This document shows, piece after piece, positions 15,188-24,281 of a stretch of DNA of 64,000 bases. The position numbers were made by a program, and so were the translations under genes. Below the pieces are notes generated by a model. That model made no database searches, had not been told where the DNA came from, and saw only the letters and a list, made by a program, of their open reading frames with translations. Each line of letters starts with the position of its first letter. Position 1 is the stretch's first letter. The DNA comes from Methanohalophilus halophilus (lineage in GTDB: Archaea; Halobacteriota; Methanosarcinia; Methanosarcinales; Methanosarcinaceae), in NCBI RefSeq assembly GCF_001889405.1, contig NZ_CP017921.1:1068057-1132056 (forward strand), read 5' to 3'.

Positions 15188-16910
15188 GATTATCATCTTC
15201 ACCTTTTTGCATTCTGTTGACAATTTCTCGGTCATAGGATTTCACGATATCACTGCGGGTTATTATTCCGATCAGGGTTATTCCATCATTTCTGGAAACA
15301 ACAGGTAATCTGCCCACATCATGTGCTGCCAGTCTTTTGAGTACGATGTCAAGGGATTCATCAGGATAAGCAGTAGCAACACCTTTAGTCATTATTTGAG
15401 TGACCGGTTTTTCCAGTTCTCCTTGCTCTACCTTATCGCGCATATCATGGAGGGTAACAATTCCTGCAAGTTTTCCCTGATTGTCAAGTACAGGGAAACC
15501 TGCATGTTTGCTTTTCTGCATTAGATTAAGAAGATCGGCAGTTGTATCTTTTACGTTAAGGACTAACACATCTCCTACCATATTATCCCTGACAGTCAGC
15601 GATTCCATCAAATTGATCTCGGTGCCGGCTCTGATTATGTGTCCTCTTCTCCTGAGCAATTCTGTATATATCGACTCTTCATGAAGGTGAGTTGATATTA
15701 CATTGCTGATCACACAGGCCAACATCAGGGGCAGGATAAGGCTGTAATCACGGGTAAGTTCAAAAAGGATAAGCATGGCAGTAAGAGGTGCACGTACCAC
15801 TCCCGCAAAAACTGCCCCCATCCCGACAAGGGCATATGCTCCTGCAGGTGCTGTAGATAAAGGAAAAATATAATTCACCAGATTCCCAAAACTCCCTCCC
15901 AACATGGAACCCACAAAAAGGGATGGAACGATTGCTCCTCCTGAACCCCCTGAACCAACAGTGAAAGCAAATGCCACTATTTTCAGAACGAGCAATATCA
16001 ACAACATTTGCATGGCAAGTTCGTTGTTGAGGGATTGCTTGATAACATCGTAACCGATTCCGAATATCTGGGGATAGAAATAACCAATACATCCGACTAC
16101 AAGTCCACCAAGACCCGGTTTAAGGTAGGGTTTGATCGGGATTTTTTCAAAGGAATCCTGGGTGAGATACGTATACTTTATGAATATCGAAGATACAATT
16201 CCTGCAAGTACACCCATAATTATGTAGAATGTTGGCTCGTAAAACGGATTTTCCATCCCGTAATAGGAAACCTGTATGGGCTGGATGCCAAAAATGATGT
16301 CAGTTACAAGGGTAGAGAACACTGAAGAAAGAACTACCGGTATAAGTGTCCTGGCCTGCAATTCTCCGAGAATTACCTCCACTACAAAAACCACACCGGC
16401 AAGAGGGGCATGAAATGCTGCTGCAATTCCTCCAGATGCCCCACAGGCAATTAATATCCTGAAACGGTGGTCCGGACTTTTCAGCCGGTTGGCTACAGTG
16501 GCTCCTACTCCGGTTCCCGCGAGTATGCCGGGAGCTTCTTTGCCTACTGATCCTCCTGTACAGATTGAGATCATTGAAAGAAATACTTCATAAAAAGCAA
16601 ATTTACTCTGTATCTTCCCGCCTTGAAGAGCTGTTGCCTCCACAACCTCTGCCACTCCACAACGACTTTTTTTCATAAATTTATGGGATATCAGGCCAAC
16701 ACATAATCCTCCGGCAGCGGGAAGGAAGATAATATATGTAGGGAGGCTGTTATCCGGGGAACTAAAAAAAAAGTTTGTAAAGTAAAAGGTAACCTGATCA
16801 TAGGCCACAAAAGCCAGGCCTGTCATAATTCCTATTATTATGGCAAGGAAATTAGAAATGAACCCTTCGGTGTAATACCGATCCTGTAACTCGCTTTTGA
16901 AGTTATTCAA
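15168..16910 (-). CDS. CLC-family anion channel/transporter with C-terminal CBS pair
   Basis: A 580-residue protein with the CLC membrane domain (about residues 20-430, ten or more hydrophobic helices) and two CBS domains (about 455-570) that usually bind adenine nucleotides. The selectivity motifs are altered: GSGIP is replaced by CGVAE (about residue 84), GREGP by GKEAP (the gating glutamate is kept), and GxFxP by GGAIVP. Transport of chloride or another anion, perhaps with proton exchange, is expected, but selectivity is uncertain. The start is TTG 16910, with GAAGG 9 bases before it; no ATG or GTG is available nearby in frame. A hairpin separates it from the upstream flavoprotein gene. 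Confidence 0.85.
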   Translation of the reverse strand: MNNFKSELQDRYYTEGFISNFLAIIIGIMTGLAFVAYDQVTFYFTNFFFSSPDNSLPTYIIFLPAAGGLCVGLISHKFMKKSRCGVAEVVEATALQGGKIQSKFAFYEVFLSMISICTGGSVGKEAPGILAGTGVGATVANRLKSPDHRFRILIACGASGGIAAAFHAPLAGVVFVVEVILGELQARTLIPVVLSSVFSTLVTDIIFGIQPIQVSYYGMENPFYEPTFYIIMGVLAGIVSSIFIKYTYLTQDSFEKIPIKPYLKPGLGGLVVGCIGYFYPQIFGIGYDVIKQSLNNELAMQMLLILLVLKIVAFAFTVGSGGSGGAIVPSLFVGSMLGGSFGNLVNYIFPLSTAPAGAYALVGMGAVFAGVVRAPLTAMLILFELTRDYSLILPLMLACVISNVISTHLHEESIYTELLRRRGHIIRAGTEINLMESLTVRDNMVGDVLVLNVKDTTADLLNLMQKSKHAGFPVLDNQGKLAGIVTLHDMRDKVEQGELEKPVTQIMTKGVATAYPDESLDIVLKRLAAHDVGRLPVVSRNDGITLIGIITRSDIVKSYDREIVNRMQKGEDDNLKPGGR

Positions 16911-16930
16911 AAAAGGTCGCCTTCATAAAT

Positions 16931-16960
16931 AAAAATGTAATGAGGAAAAGAGTCCTCATT
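16931..16960 (-). terminator. Terminator hairpin after the flavoprotein gene
   Basis: On the minus strand AATGAGGA (16960-16953) pairs with TCCTCATT (16946-16939) over 8 bases with a 6-base loop, followed by a T-rich run. It lies directly behind the stop of the flavoprotein gene, so the CLC gene downstream probably needs its own promoter or some readthrough. Confidence 0.6.
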
Positions 16961-17526
16961 TATGTTTTCTTCATCATTTCGAGTAAGTCACACACCTTTT
17001 CAATAGTATCGTCCAGCGTCTTGGTACCGGTCTCATCTTCGCTGAATGGCTTCTTGACAATGCCGCCGAAATGTCCGCCATCTCCCACAACAACCATTCC
17101 ATGAATATGCATCCAGTCCTGGATTACCTGAATTGTCTTTTCCTGTCCTCCATTTCTGGAGCCACCAATAGCAATACCTGCACCAATCTTATTGCTGAGC
17201 TTGAAGTTATCTCTCCTGAGAAGGACGCTTCTGTCAAAAAGGGCTTTCAGCTGGGCAGTGGGACTTCCGAAATAGACCGGGGAGGCTACAATAATTGCAT
17301 CGGCCTCATCCAGTTTTGGATAAATTTTTTCCATATCATCTTCGATGGGGCATTCATCGCTTTCCCTGCAATTGCCGCATGCAATACAGGGTTTGACTTC
17401 CATCTCTGAGAGGAATACCTTATCAGTGGTAAATCCTCTTTTTTCAGCCATTGCGAGGACCCTGTTTATCATCTGTTCACTGTTCCCATTTCTTTTAGGA
17501 CTGCCTGATATGCCCAGAATTTTCAT
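16960..17526 (-). CDS. Iron-sulfur flavoprotein (Isf-type NAD(P)H-dependent FMN reductase)
   Basis: A 188-residue flavodoxin-like protein: GISGSPKRNGNSEQM (residues 5-19) binds the FMN phosphate, and CIACGNCRESDEC (about residues 47-59) is the compact cysteine motif that holds a [4Fe-4S] cluster in Methanosarcina Isf. Such proteins pass electrons from ferredoxin to other acceptors and are linked to oxygen or peroxide defence. SPVYFGSPTAQLKALFDR is the usual second flavin-binding segment. The gene stands alone, divergent from the acyl-CoA synthetase gene, with about 117 bases between the two starts. Confidence 0.88.
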   Translation of the reverse strand: MKILGISGSPKRNGNSEQMINRVLAMAEKRGFTTDKVFLSEMEVKPCIACGNCRESDECPIEDDMEKIYPKLDEADAIIVASPVYFGSPTAQLKALFDRSVLLRRDNFKLSNKIGAGIAIGGSRNGGQEKTIQVIQDWMHIHGMVVVGDGGHFGGIVKKPFSEDETGTKTLDDTIEKVCDLLEMMKKT

Positions 17527-17614
17527 AAGATCACCTGTCTGCCCGTATAGGTTTATGTTAATATTAGCTTTTGGGTGACTTTGGTATAAATTTATTAATC
17601 ATAGGCCCTTCTCC

Positions 17615-17624
17615 TTATTATAAA
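17615..17624 (+). promoter_or_regulatory. TATA box of the acyl-CoA synthetase gene
   Basis: TTATTATAAA is centred about 25 bases upstream of ATG 17644, so the transcript would start at or next to the start codon (leaderless). No convincing Shine-Dalgarno sequence lies before this ATG. Confidence 0.5.
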
Positions 17625-17643
17625 GAGGGATCCGGGAATAATC

Positions 17644-19737
17644 ATGTTATCCAGTCTTTTTAATCCTAATTCAGTGGCTGTGATCGGGGCATCAAGGAAA
17701 AAGGGTAAAGTGGGAAATGCTGTCCTTTCCAACCTGGTAAAGGATTTCAGAGGTAATATCTACCCTGTCAATCCCGGCGAGGAAATGATTGAGGGCCTTA
17801 AATGCTATACTTCCGTCCTTGATGTGGCCGATGACGTGGACCTTGCTGTTGTAGTCGTGCCTGCAAAAGTGGTGCCTCCTACGCTGGAAGAATGCGGCAG
17901 GTCAGGGGTGAAATACGTGGTTGTAATCTCTGCGGGTTTCAAGGAGGCAGGTGTTGAGGGAGCAAAAATTGAGCGCAGTGCTCTGGAAATATGCAAAAAA
18001 TACGATATGCATATGGTTGGTCCCAACTGTCTGGGAATCATGGATCCGGTTGCAGGTCTGAATGCTTCTTTTGCCGCATCGATGGCATATGAGGGCAATA
18101 TTGCAATGATGTCACAATCCGGTGCCATATGTACTTCCACCCTTGATTGGGCAGAAGCCAACGGGATAGGTTTTTCCAAATTCGTAAGCCTTGGGAATAA
18201 GGCTGATCTGGGGGAAAACCAATTTCTGGCCGAATTCCGGGATGATCCGTCTACTTCGGTTATTGCGGCCTATCTGGAAGGTATCAAAAATGGGTCACAA
18301 TTCATTGAAATTGCCAGGGATGTTTCCAGAGAAAAACCCGTGATTTTGGTCAAATCAGGCCGTACAGCTGCCGGCTCCCGGGCAGTATCATCCCATACCG
18401 GTACTCTTGCCGGCTCAGACCAGGCCTATAATGCCGCTTTTGATAAAGCCGGTGTGGTGCGTGCAGATACTTTGGAAGACATGCTGGATTACATAAGGGC
18501 ATTTTCAACCCAGCCAATCCCTGCAGGCAGGCGAATTGCCATACTCACAAACGCAGGTGGCCTGGGTATTCTTACGGCAGACGCATGTTATTATGAAGGT
18601 CTGGAGCTGGCTTCACTCTCTACTGAAACAATTGAAGGGTTACGTGAGTTCCTGCCGGATGCTGCCAGTTTTTACAATCCTGTGGATGTACTAGGGGATG
18701 CAAGTGCAAAACTCTACGGGGATGCCCTTGAAATTGTGTTAAATGATCTAAATGTGGATGGTGTTATCCTGTTGACTTCTCCCCAGGCTATGACTGATGT
18801 GGGAAGCATCGCAAGGATCGTAATTCAAAAGATGGAAAACTCTGAAAAACCGGTACTTTGCAGTTTTGTAGGGGGGACAAGGGTCATGGAAGGCAATTCC
18901 ATCCTTGTAGCAGGAGGAGTGCCCAATTACACCTTTCCCGAAAGAGCAGTAGCCAGTATGGGTGCCCTGTGTGATTACGGAAAAAGGCGAAATATGACTT
19001 ACCCTTTACCCAAACCGGTTCATTCAGACAGGGAAACAGCATCAGCACTGCTCGATGAAGCAGCATCAAAGGATAAAAAAATTCTGGGGCTTGAATCATT
19101 TGATCTTTTGAAAGCCTATGGTATTCCAGTTGTGGATATCGGGAAGGCTTCCACGGTGGAAGAAGCGGTGGAGGAATGTGAAAGGATTGGCTATCCTGTA
19201 GTTATGAAAGTCCTGTCTCCTGACATTTCACATAAGACCGATGTTGGAGGTATCCGGCTTTCACTGATGAATAAAGATGATGTCAGGCGTGCATATCATA
19301 CAATGATGTCGGATGTACGCCGCTACATGCCTTCTGCACGAATTACAGGTGTGCAATTGCAGAGAATGATTGAAAATGGCCGGGAAGTGATAATAGGTAT
19401 GAACAGGGATGTCCAGTTCGGCCCCCTTCTTATGTTTGGTCTGGGTGGGACATATGTAGAAATCCTTAAAGATGTGTCTTTCAGGCTCGCCCCACTCAAT
19501 GAAAAGGATACTCATTCAATGATTTCTTCCATCCGTTCCTATCCTTTACTTACGGGTGTGAGGGGAGAAAAAGCATATGATGTGGATGCTGTGGCGGATG
19601 TCCTCATGCGTGTTTCCAGACTTGTGGAAGATTTCCCGCAGGTTCTTGAGTTTGAGATAAATCCGCTGATGGTCCTTCCGGAAGGTGAAGGTTGTTTTGC
19701 TATGGATATGCGTCTTACATTGAAAGAATCAAATTGA
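17644..19737 (+). CDS. ADP-forming acetate/acyl-CoA synthetase, fused alpha and beta subunits
   Basis: A 697-residue protein. The N-terminal alpha part (1-450) has a CoA-binding Rossmann domain (AVIGASRKKGKVGNAV), a succinyl-CoA-synthetase-like ligase domain and a histidine-containing active site (KSGRTAAGSRAVSSHTGTLA, of which the second His is the likely phosphohistidine). The beta part (about 480-697) is ATP-grasp (GYPVVMKVLSPDISHKTDVG). It makes ATP from an acyl-CoA, or runs in reverse to activate an acid. The substrate (acetate, branched or aryl acids) cannot be read from sequence. It is followed 17 bases later by the DRTGG protein. Confidence 0.9.
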   Translation: MLSSLFNPNSVAVIGASRKKGKVGNAVLSNLVKDFRGNIYPVNPGEEMIEGLKCYTSVLDVADDVDLAVVVVPAKVVPPTLEECGRSGVKYVVVISAGFKEAGVEGAKIERSALEICKKYDMHMVGPNCLGIMDPVAGLNASFAASMAYEGNIAMMSQSGAICTSTLDWAEANGIGFSKFVSLGNKADLGENQFLAEFRDDPSTSVIAAYLEGIKNGSQFIEIARDVSREKPVILVKSGRTAAGSRAVSSHTGTLAGSDQAYNAAFDKAGVVRADTLEDMLDYIRAFSTQPIPAGRRIAILTNAGGLGILTADACYYEGLELASLSTETIEGLREFLPDAASFYNPVDVLGDASAKLYGDALEIVLNDLNVDGVILLTSPQAMTDVGSIARIVIQKMENSEKPVLCSFVGGTRVMEGNSILVAGGVPNYTFPERAVASMGALCDYGKRRNMTYPLPKPVHSDRETASALLDEAASKDKKILGLESFDLLKAYGIPVVDIGKASTVEEAVEECERIGYPVVMKVLSPDISHKTDVGGIRLSLMNKDDVRRAYHTMMSDVRRYMPSARITGVQLQRMIENGREVIIGMNRDVQFGPLLMFGLGGTYVEILKDVSFRLAPLNEKDTHSMISSIRSYPLLTGVRGEKAYDVDAVADVLMRVSRLVEDFPQVLEFEINPLMVLPEGEGCFAMDMRLTLKESN

Positions 19738-19754
19738 TAACAGGGAGGGTTTGT

Positions 19755-20822
19755 ATGGCTTCAATACTTGTAAGTTCTTCTGAAAATTATTCTGGTAAAA
19801 GTTCGATATGCAGTGGCCTTGGCTTGATACTTAAAGAACGTGGGAATAGTGTGGGCTACATGAAACCGGTGGGCAACCTGCTGGTGGATGTTGATGGTGT
19901 TCTCTCAGATGAAGATGCAGAACAAATGCGAGATCTGCTGGCTCTTGAAACCCCACGCAGTTGCATCACTCCGATTATGCTTACCGAGAATCTTACCAAT
20001 GATGCTTTGCTGGGAGTGGAAAAACATCTGGATGAAACCCTGAAACAGGCTTATTCGGAAGTTTCCAGAGATAAAGATATGGTGATTATAGAGGGGGAAG
20101 GAGGTATCGGCAGTGGTGCCATGTACAATTTGTCAGATCCCCAGGTAGCTTCCATACTGGACAGTAAGATCCTGCTGATTACCCGTTTTGATTCGGTTAG
20201 TGCAGTGGACCGGATTCTCTGTGATATTGAATTGATAGATGACAGGAATATGCTTTCAGGTGTCATTCTCAACGAAGTGGAAGAAGACAAACTTGGAATG
20301 GTAAGGGATATGGTCGTACCCTTCCTTGAAAAGAAGGGGATAAAGGTATTTGGTGTAATTCCCCGGGATCACACCCTTGGATCGGTTTCTATAGAAGAAA
20401 TTGTGGAAGATTTAAGAGGAGATGTCCTGACGGGTGGACAGGAAATGGACAAACTTGTTGAACATTATCTTGTGGGTGCTATGGAGGTTAATTCAGCGAT
20501 CAAGTATTTCCGGCGCACACCAAACAGTGTAGTAGTGACAGGTGGGGACCGCGCGGATATACAGATGGCGGCTATAGAGGCCGGGGCAAGGGCACTGATC
20601 CTGACGGGCAATCTCCGGCCCAGCGAAGCTGTACTTGGAAGTGCTGATGAAGCAGGCGTGGTTGTTGTACTTGTAAGGGGCGACACCCTTTCCACGATAG
20701 AAAGAATGGAAAACTTAATCGGGCATGCCCGGATACAGCAGAAGGCCAAAATTGAAACAATCTCCAGACTGATTAAAGAGAATGTGGATGTTGACTCTAT
20801 ACTGGATTCAGCAGGTTTATGA
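19755..20822 (+). CDS. P-loop (BioD/CobB-like) protein with DRTGG domain
   Basis: A 355-residue protein. The N-terminal half is a dethiobiotin-synthetase-like P-loop domain (SSSENYSGKSSICSGLGL holds the nucleotide-binding loop, with EGEGGIGSG as a second motif). The C-terminal half contains a DRTGG domain (NSVVVTGGDRADIQMAAIEAG, of which GGDRADIQ is diagnostic). The same pair forms the N-terminal regulatory part of some long bacterial phosphotransacetylases, but the transacetylase domain is absent here. ATG 19755 follows GGGAGGGT. Directly behind an acyl-CoA synthetase, it is likely to regulate or assist acyl-CoA/acetate metabolism. Confidence 0.82.
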   Translation: MASILVSSSENYSGKSSICSGLGLILKERGNSVGYMKPVGNLLVDVDGVLSDEDAEQMRDLLALETPRSCITPIMLTENLTNDALLGVEKHLDETLKQAYSEVSRDKDMVIIEGEGGIGSGAMYNLSDPQVASILDSKILLITRFDSVSAVDRILCDIELIDDRNMLSGVILNEVEEDKLGMVRDMVVPFLEKKGIKVFGVIPRDHTLGSVSIEEIVEDLRGDVLTGGQEMDKLVEHYLVGAMEVNSAIKYFRRTPNSVVVTGGDRADIQMAAIEAGARALILTGNLRPSEAVLGSADEAGVVVVLVRGDTLSTIERMENLIGHARIQQKAKIETISRLIKENVDVDSILDSAGL

Positions 20823-20896
20823 GAACATATATAATATGGATATGTATATAGGGGCTTGGCTGAAGTAGCCTATGTTAATGGAAAGGTTGACTGGTG

Positions 20897-22138
20897 ATGG
20901 ATACCGTGCAGGACAAGGATTATTTCACTATTGATGATTTTGATGTGGACGACAAAACAGTGCTGGTGCGAGTCGATATCAATACCCCGATGGACCCCGA
21001 GGGCAGTATTCTGGATGACCTGAGGATAAGCAGCCACATTCCCACAATACAGGATCTTGAAGATTCACGGGTAGTATTGCTTGCCCATCAAAGCAGGGCG
21101 GGAAAAAGTGATTTCACAACTATGCAGCCACATGCAGAAAGGTTAAGTCACTATCTGGGCAGGGAAGTGGAATATGTAGATGATATTTTCGGCTCCCATG
21201 CCCGTTCAAGGATTGCAGCAATGGAAAAAGGGGATGTGCTCTTGCTTGAAAATGTACGTTTCTATTCCGAGGAAACCATTTCAAGATCTGCCAAAGAGCA
21301 TGCAAACACGCATATGGTGAAAAATCTGGCCCCGTTTGCGGACATCTTTTTGAATGATGCTTTTGCGGTATCCCATCGTTCTCATCTTTCTTTAATGGGT
21401 TTTACACATCTCCTTCCGTGTGGTGCAGGCCGTTTAATGGAAAAAGAGATTACTTCTCTGGACAGGGGAATAAAGGGAGGGGGCAGACCCTGTATTTTCG
21501 TACTGGGTGGTGCCAAAGTTGACGATTCCCTTACGGTTGCTGAAAATGTACTTTCAAATGGTGGTGCTGACCGCGTACTTGTGACAGGTGTTGTTGCAAA
21601 TGTAATGCTGGCTGCATCAGGTTTTGATATCGGGAAAGCAAATAAGGATTTCATTGAATCCCAGGGCTACCTTGAACAGATCGACAGGGCAAAAAAAATT
21701 CTTGATGATTTTGACGGAAAGGTGGGTTTACCTGTTGATGTAGCATTGAATGATAACGGCAGCAGGATTGAAGTATCGGTCGAAGAAGTTGGGGGTTCAA
21801 TACTTCCAATCAATGACATAGGAATTGAAACGATTGTTGCTTATTCCCGGGAAATCAGTCAGGCAGGCACTGTGATTCTCAATGGGCCTGCCGGGGTTTC
21901 CGAATTTGATGGATTTGAACTGGGGACCTATGAAATAGTAAAAGCTGCCACAGAAGCCGATTACTCCATTGCAGGAGGCGGCCATATTTCTGCCGAGGTG
22001 AGGAATATGGGTTTCGATCACAGTTTTTCCCATATAAGTACAGGGGGCGGCTCATGCATCGACTATCTTGCAGGTACTCCCCTGCCAGCAATCGAAGCCC
22101 TTAAAAAAGCTGCTGTCCTAATTTCAAAACACGATTGA
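20897..22138 (+). CDS. pgk: Phosphoglycerate kinase
   Basis: A 413-residue glycolytic/gluconeogenic kinase. Signature segments are VLVRVDINTPMD near residue 22 (PGK signature, VRVDxNxP), LLENVRFYSEE, LNDAFAVSHRSH and the ADP-binding GGAKVDDSL. The C-terminal glycine-rich loop is GGGHISAE and STGGGSCIDYL. ATG 20897 follows GAAAGG with normal spacing; a GTG three bases earlier is also open. The leader (20823-20896) has TATA-like stretches at 20825-20836, so pgk may have its own promoter. Together with GlpX and the ADP-dependent kinases, it makes up part of a sugar phosphate pathway. Confidence 0.95.
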   Translation: MDTVQDKDYFTIDDFDVDDKTVLVRVDINTPMDPEGSILDDLRISSHIPTIQDLEDSRVVLLAHQSRAGKSDFTTMQPHAERLSHYLGREVEYVDDIFGSHARSRIAAMEKGDVLLLENVRFYSEETISRSAKEHANTHMVKNLAPFADIFLNDAFAVSHRSHLSLMGFTHLLPCGAGRLMEKEITSLDRGIKGGGRPCIFVLGGAKVDDSLTVAENVLSNGGADRVLVTGVVANVMLAASGFDIGKANKDFIESQGYLEQIDRAKKILDDFDGKVGLPVDVALNDNGSRIEVSVEEVGGSILPINDIGIETIVAYSREISQAGTVILNGPAGVSEFDGFELGTYEIVKAATEADYSIAGGGHISAEVRNMGFDHSFSHISTGGGSCIDYLAGTPLPAIEALKKAAVLISKHD

Positions 22139-22152
22139 TTGGAGGTAATATT

Positions 22153-22746
22153 ATGCTTGGCCTGGATGAAGGCAAAATGGCAGTAAATCTTGCCCGGAAT
22201 ACAATTACTGAATTCCTCGAGAGCGGTACTAAGCTGGAGCCGGATTCTGAGTCCCTCACTCCGGTCTTTGAAGAAGAGCGCGGAGTTTTCGTAACCCTTT
22301 CCATGGAAGGAGATTTGAGAGGCTGCATTGGTCATCCCTATCCGGATTCATCCCTGAAGGATGCAATTGTTGATTCTGCCATCTCAGCATCAACAAGGGA
22401 TCCGCGTTTTCCTCCTGTAAATCTACAGGAGATGTCTGTAATAGCGGTTGAAGTTACCGTCCTGACCCCGCCGGAAATGATTGATGCGGCTCCTGAAGAT
22501 TTGCCCGGTCTAATAGAGATAGGCAGGCATGGGCTTATAATCAAACATGGTTTCTATCAGGGTTTACTCCTGCCACAGGTGGCCCCTGAGCAGGGATTTA
22601 ATGCTGTGGATTTTTTGAATCACACCTGCATAAAAGCCGGACTTGCACCGGATGCATGGCTCACAGGCGCCGAAGTGTACTGGTTTGAAGGACAGGTCTT
22701 TTCCGAAGAATCTCCCCGGGGGCAAGTCGTGGAAAAGCAGTTCTAA
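22153..22746 (+). CDS. AMMECR1-domain protein
   Basis: A 197-residue AMMECR1 family protein. The conserved core motif LRGCIGHPYP (about residues 55-64; family LRGCIG) and the segments ASTRDPRFPP and EVTVLTPPE are present, as is the C-terminal cysteine-containing helix TCIKAGL. The function of the family is unknown; in many archaea it neighbours radical SAM or MEMO proteins. ATG 22153 is preceded by a strong GGAGGT at 22141-22146. It is 14 bases behind pgk, so the two are co-transcribed. A modified cysteine or RNA-related role has been proposed for the family, but nothing in this sequence settles it. Confidence 0.9.
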   Translation: MLGLDEGKMAVNLARNTITEFLESGTKLEPDSESLTPVFEEERGVFVTLSMEGDLRGCIGHPYPDSSLKDAIVDSAISASTRDPRFPPVNLQEMSVIAVEVTVLTPPEMIDAAPEDLPGLIEIGRHGLIIKHGFYQGLLLPQVAPEQGFNAVDFLNHTCIKAGLAPDAWLTGAEVYWFEGQVFSEESPRGQVVEKQF

Positions 22747-22751
22747 ACTGC

Positions 22752-23180
22752 TTATCTTTTCATATTTTCAAGTTCTGTAAGCAGTTTATCGGTTGAATAC
22801 ATAAGTTTAATTAGGGTTTTTTCTATCATCAGGTTGACCGTACCTTCGATTCCAAGTGTGCGGAAATCAGTCCTCAGCCCCATTACCGGGATGTTTTTAG
22901 CATAAGCATAGCCGATTTCCCAGGCTGTACCGGAATCCACATCACTGCCTCCATCCAGTATAGCAATTACAAGATCGGCTCTGTCTATGGCTTCTGAATT
23001 TTTCCGGAACAATTCTGCAGCATTCTGTTCTTTGCGCATACTTTTCGTATCTGTTGAATCCCTCTGTGGCAGGAATACGTCATATCCTGCAATTTCGATT
23101 CTCTTTGTGAGTTGTTCATTGAAATTCTTCTCAGCCTCGGAAAAAAGAGGGCCTGCCAGGTATATTTTTTTGCAATTCAT
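22752..23180 (-). CDS. Nucleoside 2-deoxyribosyltransferase family protein
   Basis: A 142-residue protein with the family motifs YLAGPLFSEAE (residues 6-16), VFLPQRD, ADLVIAILDGGSDVDSGTAW (containing the D-x-x-x-DSGTxWE active-site region) and EIGYAYA. It transfers deoxyribose between bases or hydrolyses the N-glycosidic bond of deoxynucleotides, so a role in nucleotide salvage or clean-up is likely. The catalytic glutamate is in the TAWEIG segment. It is convergent with the AMMECR1 gene (5-base gap) and divergent from argC. Confidence 0.85.
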   Translation of the reverse strand: MNCKKIYLAGPLFSEAEKNFNEQLTKRIEIAGYDVFLPQRDSTDTKSMRKEQNAAELFRKNSEAIDRADLVIAILDGGSDVDSGTAWEIGYAYAKNIPVMGLRTDFRTLGIEGTVNLMIEKTLIKLMYSTDKLLTELENMKR

Positions 23181-23242
23181 TGTGTCCCTTGCCTGCCTGT
23201 ATGGTAATAACTTTAATTAGTGGTAAAACATAACACTAAGGC

Positions 23243-24262
23243 ATGAAAGATAAGGTTAATGCAGGCATAATCGGTGCCTCCGGCTATACCGGGGGAGAAT
23301 TGATGCGCCTTCTTCTCAATCATCCTCATGTAAATCTTGAAATGGCGACTTCAAGAAAACTTGCCGGACAAAACGTATCCAAAAAACATGCCCATCTGGC
23401 CGGCATGACAAGTCTTGAATTTGAAGAACTTGATCCGGTTGCTGTAAGGCAGAGGTGTGACGTGGTATTTCTGGCGGTGCCTCATGGCAGTGCGATGGAC
23501 ATTGTACCTCAACTTATTGACAGTGGCCTTATTGTTGTGGATTTGAGTGCGGATTATCGTCTGGATGTGGACCAATTTGAAAAGGTCTATGGTATTAAAC
23601 ACCGTGATCCCCGCAAGGCAGTATTTGGGTTGGTGGAACTGCATCCCGAGGTAAAAGGGAAAACCTTTGTTGCCAATCCGGGTTGTTATCCCACAGGAGC
23701 CACCCTTGCGGCTGCTCCTGTTGTGAAAGCAGGGCTTGCAGACATTACGGTTTTTGATTCCAAATCCGGCATAACAGGCGCAGGTGTGAATCCAAGCCAG
23801 GCATCCCATTACCCCAATATGGCGGAAAATATCCAGCCCTACAAGCTCACAACCCATCGCCACCAGGCGGAGATATGGCAGGAATTGAATGCCCTTGGAA
23901 ACATTGATAGTGTTAATTTCACTCCCCATGTAATCCCTGCTATACGCGGGATACTGACTACAGCTCATATCTTTCTTAAGGAAGAGTGCTCAAAAGAAGA
24001 TATCCGGCAACTATACGATTCTTTTTACTCCGACTGTCCCTTTGTAAGATTGGTCGATGATATACCTGCGCTGGGTAATGTACGCGGTTCCAATTTCTGT
24101 GATATTGGTTTTGAGATTGACGCAAACAGTAACAGGCTTGTCGTAATCTCGGCAATTGACAATCTCGTAAAAGGAGCTTCAGGACAGGCTATACAGAATA
24201 TGAATCTCATGTGTGGTTTCAGGGAAACCGATGGTCTATGGAACGCGGGCCTTGCGCCCTGA
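23243..24262 (+). CDS. argC: N-acetyl-gamma-glutamyl-phosphate reductase
   Basis: A 339-residue NADP-dependent dehydrogenase of arginine biosynthesis. The nucleotide-binding loop is GIIGASGYTGGELMRLL (residues 8-24, first half shown in family form GASGYTG), and the catalytic cysteine is in VANPGCYPTGA (about residue 149). The C-terminal segments AIDNLVKGASGQAIQNMN are characteristic. It is the first gene of an argC-CBS-argJ operon; the preceding 62 bases are A/T rich. argC and argJ are commonly adjacent in methanogens, but here a CBS protein lies between them. Confidence 0.96.
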   Translation: MKDKVNAGIIGASGYTGGELMRLLLNHPHVNLEMATSRKLAGQNVSKKHAHLAGMTSLEFEELDPVAVRQRCDVVFLAVPHGSAMDIVPQLIDSGLIVVDLSADYRLDVDQFEKVYGIKHRDPRKAVFGLVELHPEVKGKTFVANPGCYPTGATLAAAPVVKAGLADITVFDSKSGITGAGVNPSQASHYPNMAENIQPYKLTTHRHQAEIWQELNALGNIDSVNFTPHVIPAIRGILTTAHIFLKEECSKEDIRQLYDSFYSDCPFVRLVDDIPALGNVRGSNFCDIGFEIDANSNRLVVISAIDNLVKGASGQAIQNMNLMCGFRETDGLWNAGLAP

Positions 24263-24281
24263 TTTATTTGGAGGTGGATTT

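Noticed and set aside
20841..20875. tRNA-like or riboswitch-like hairpin in the pgk leader
   Set aside because: The stem (around AGGGGCT and AGCCTAT) is short and mismatched, with no conserved core I recognise.
24213..24281. Longer start of the CBS protein overlapping argC
   Set aside because: TTGGAGGTGG before ATG 24282 and the match to normal CBS proteins favour the shorter form.
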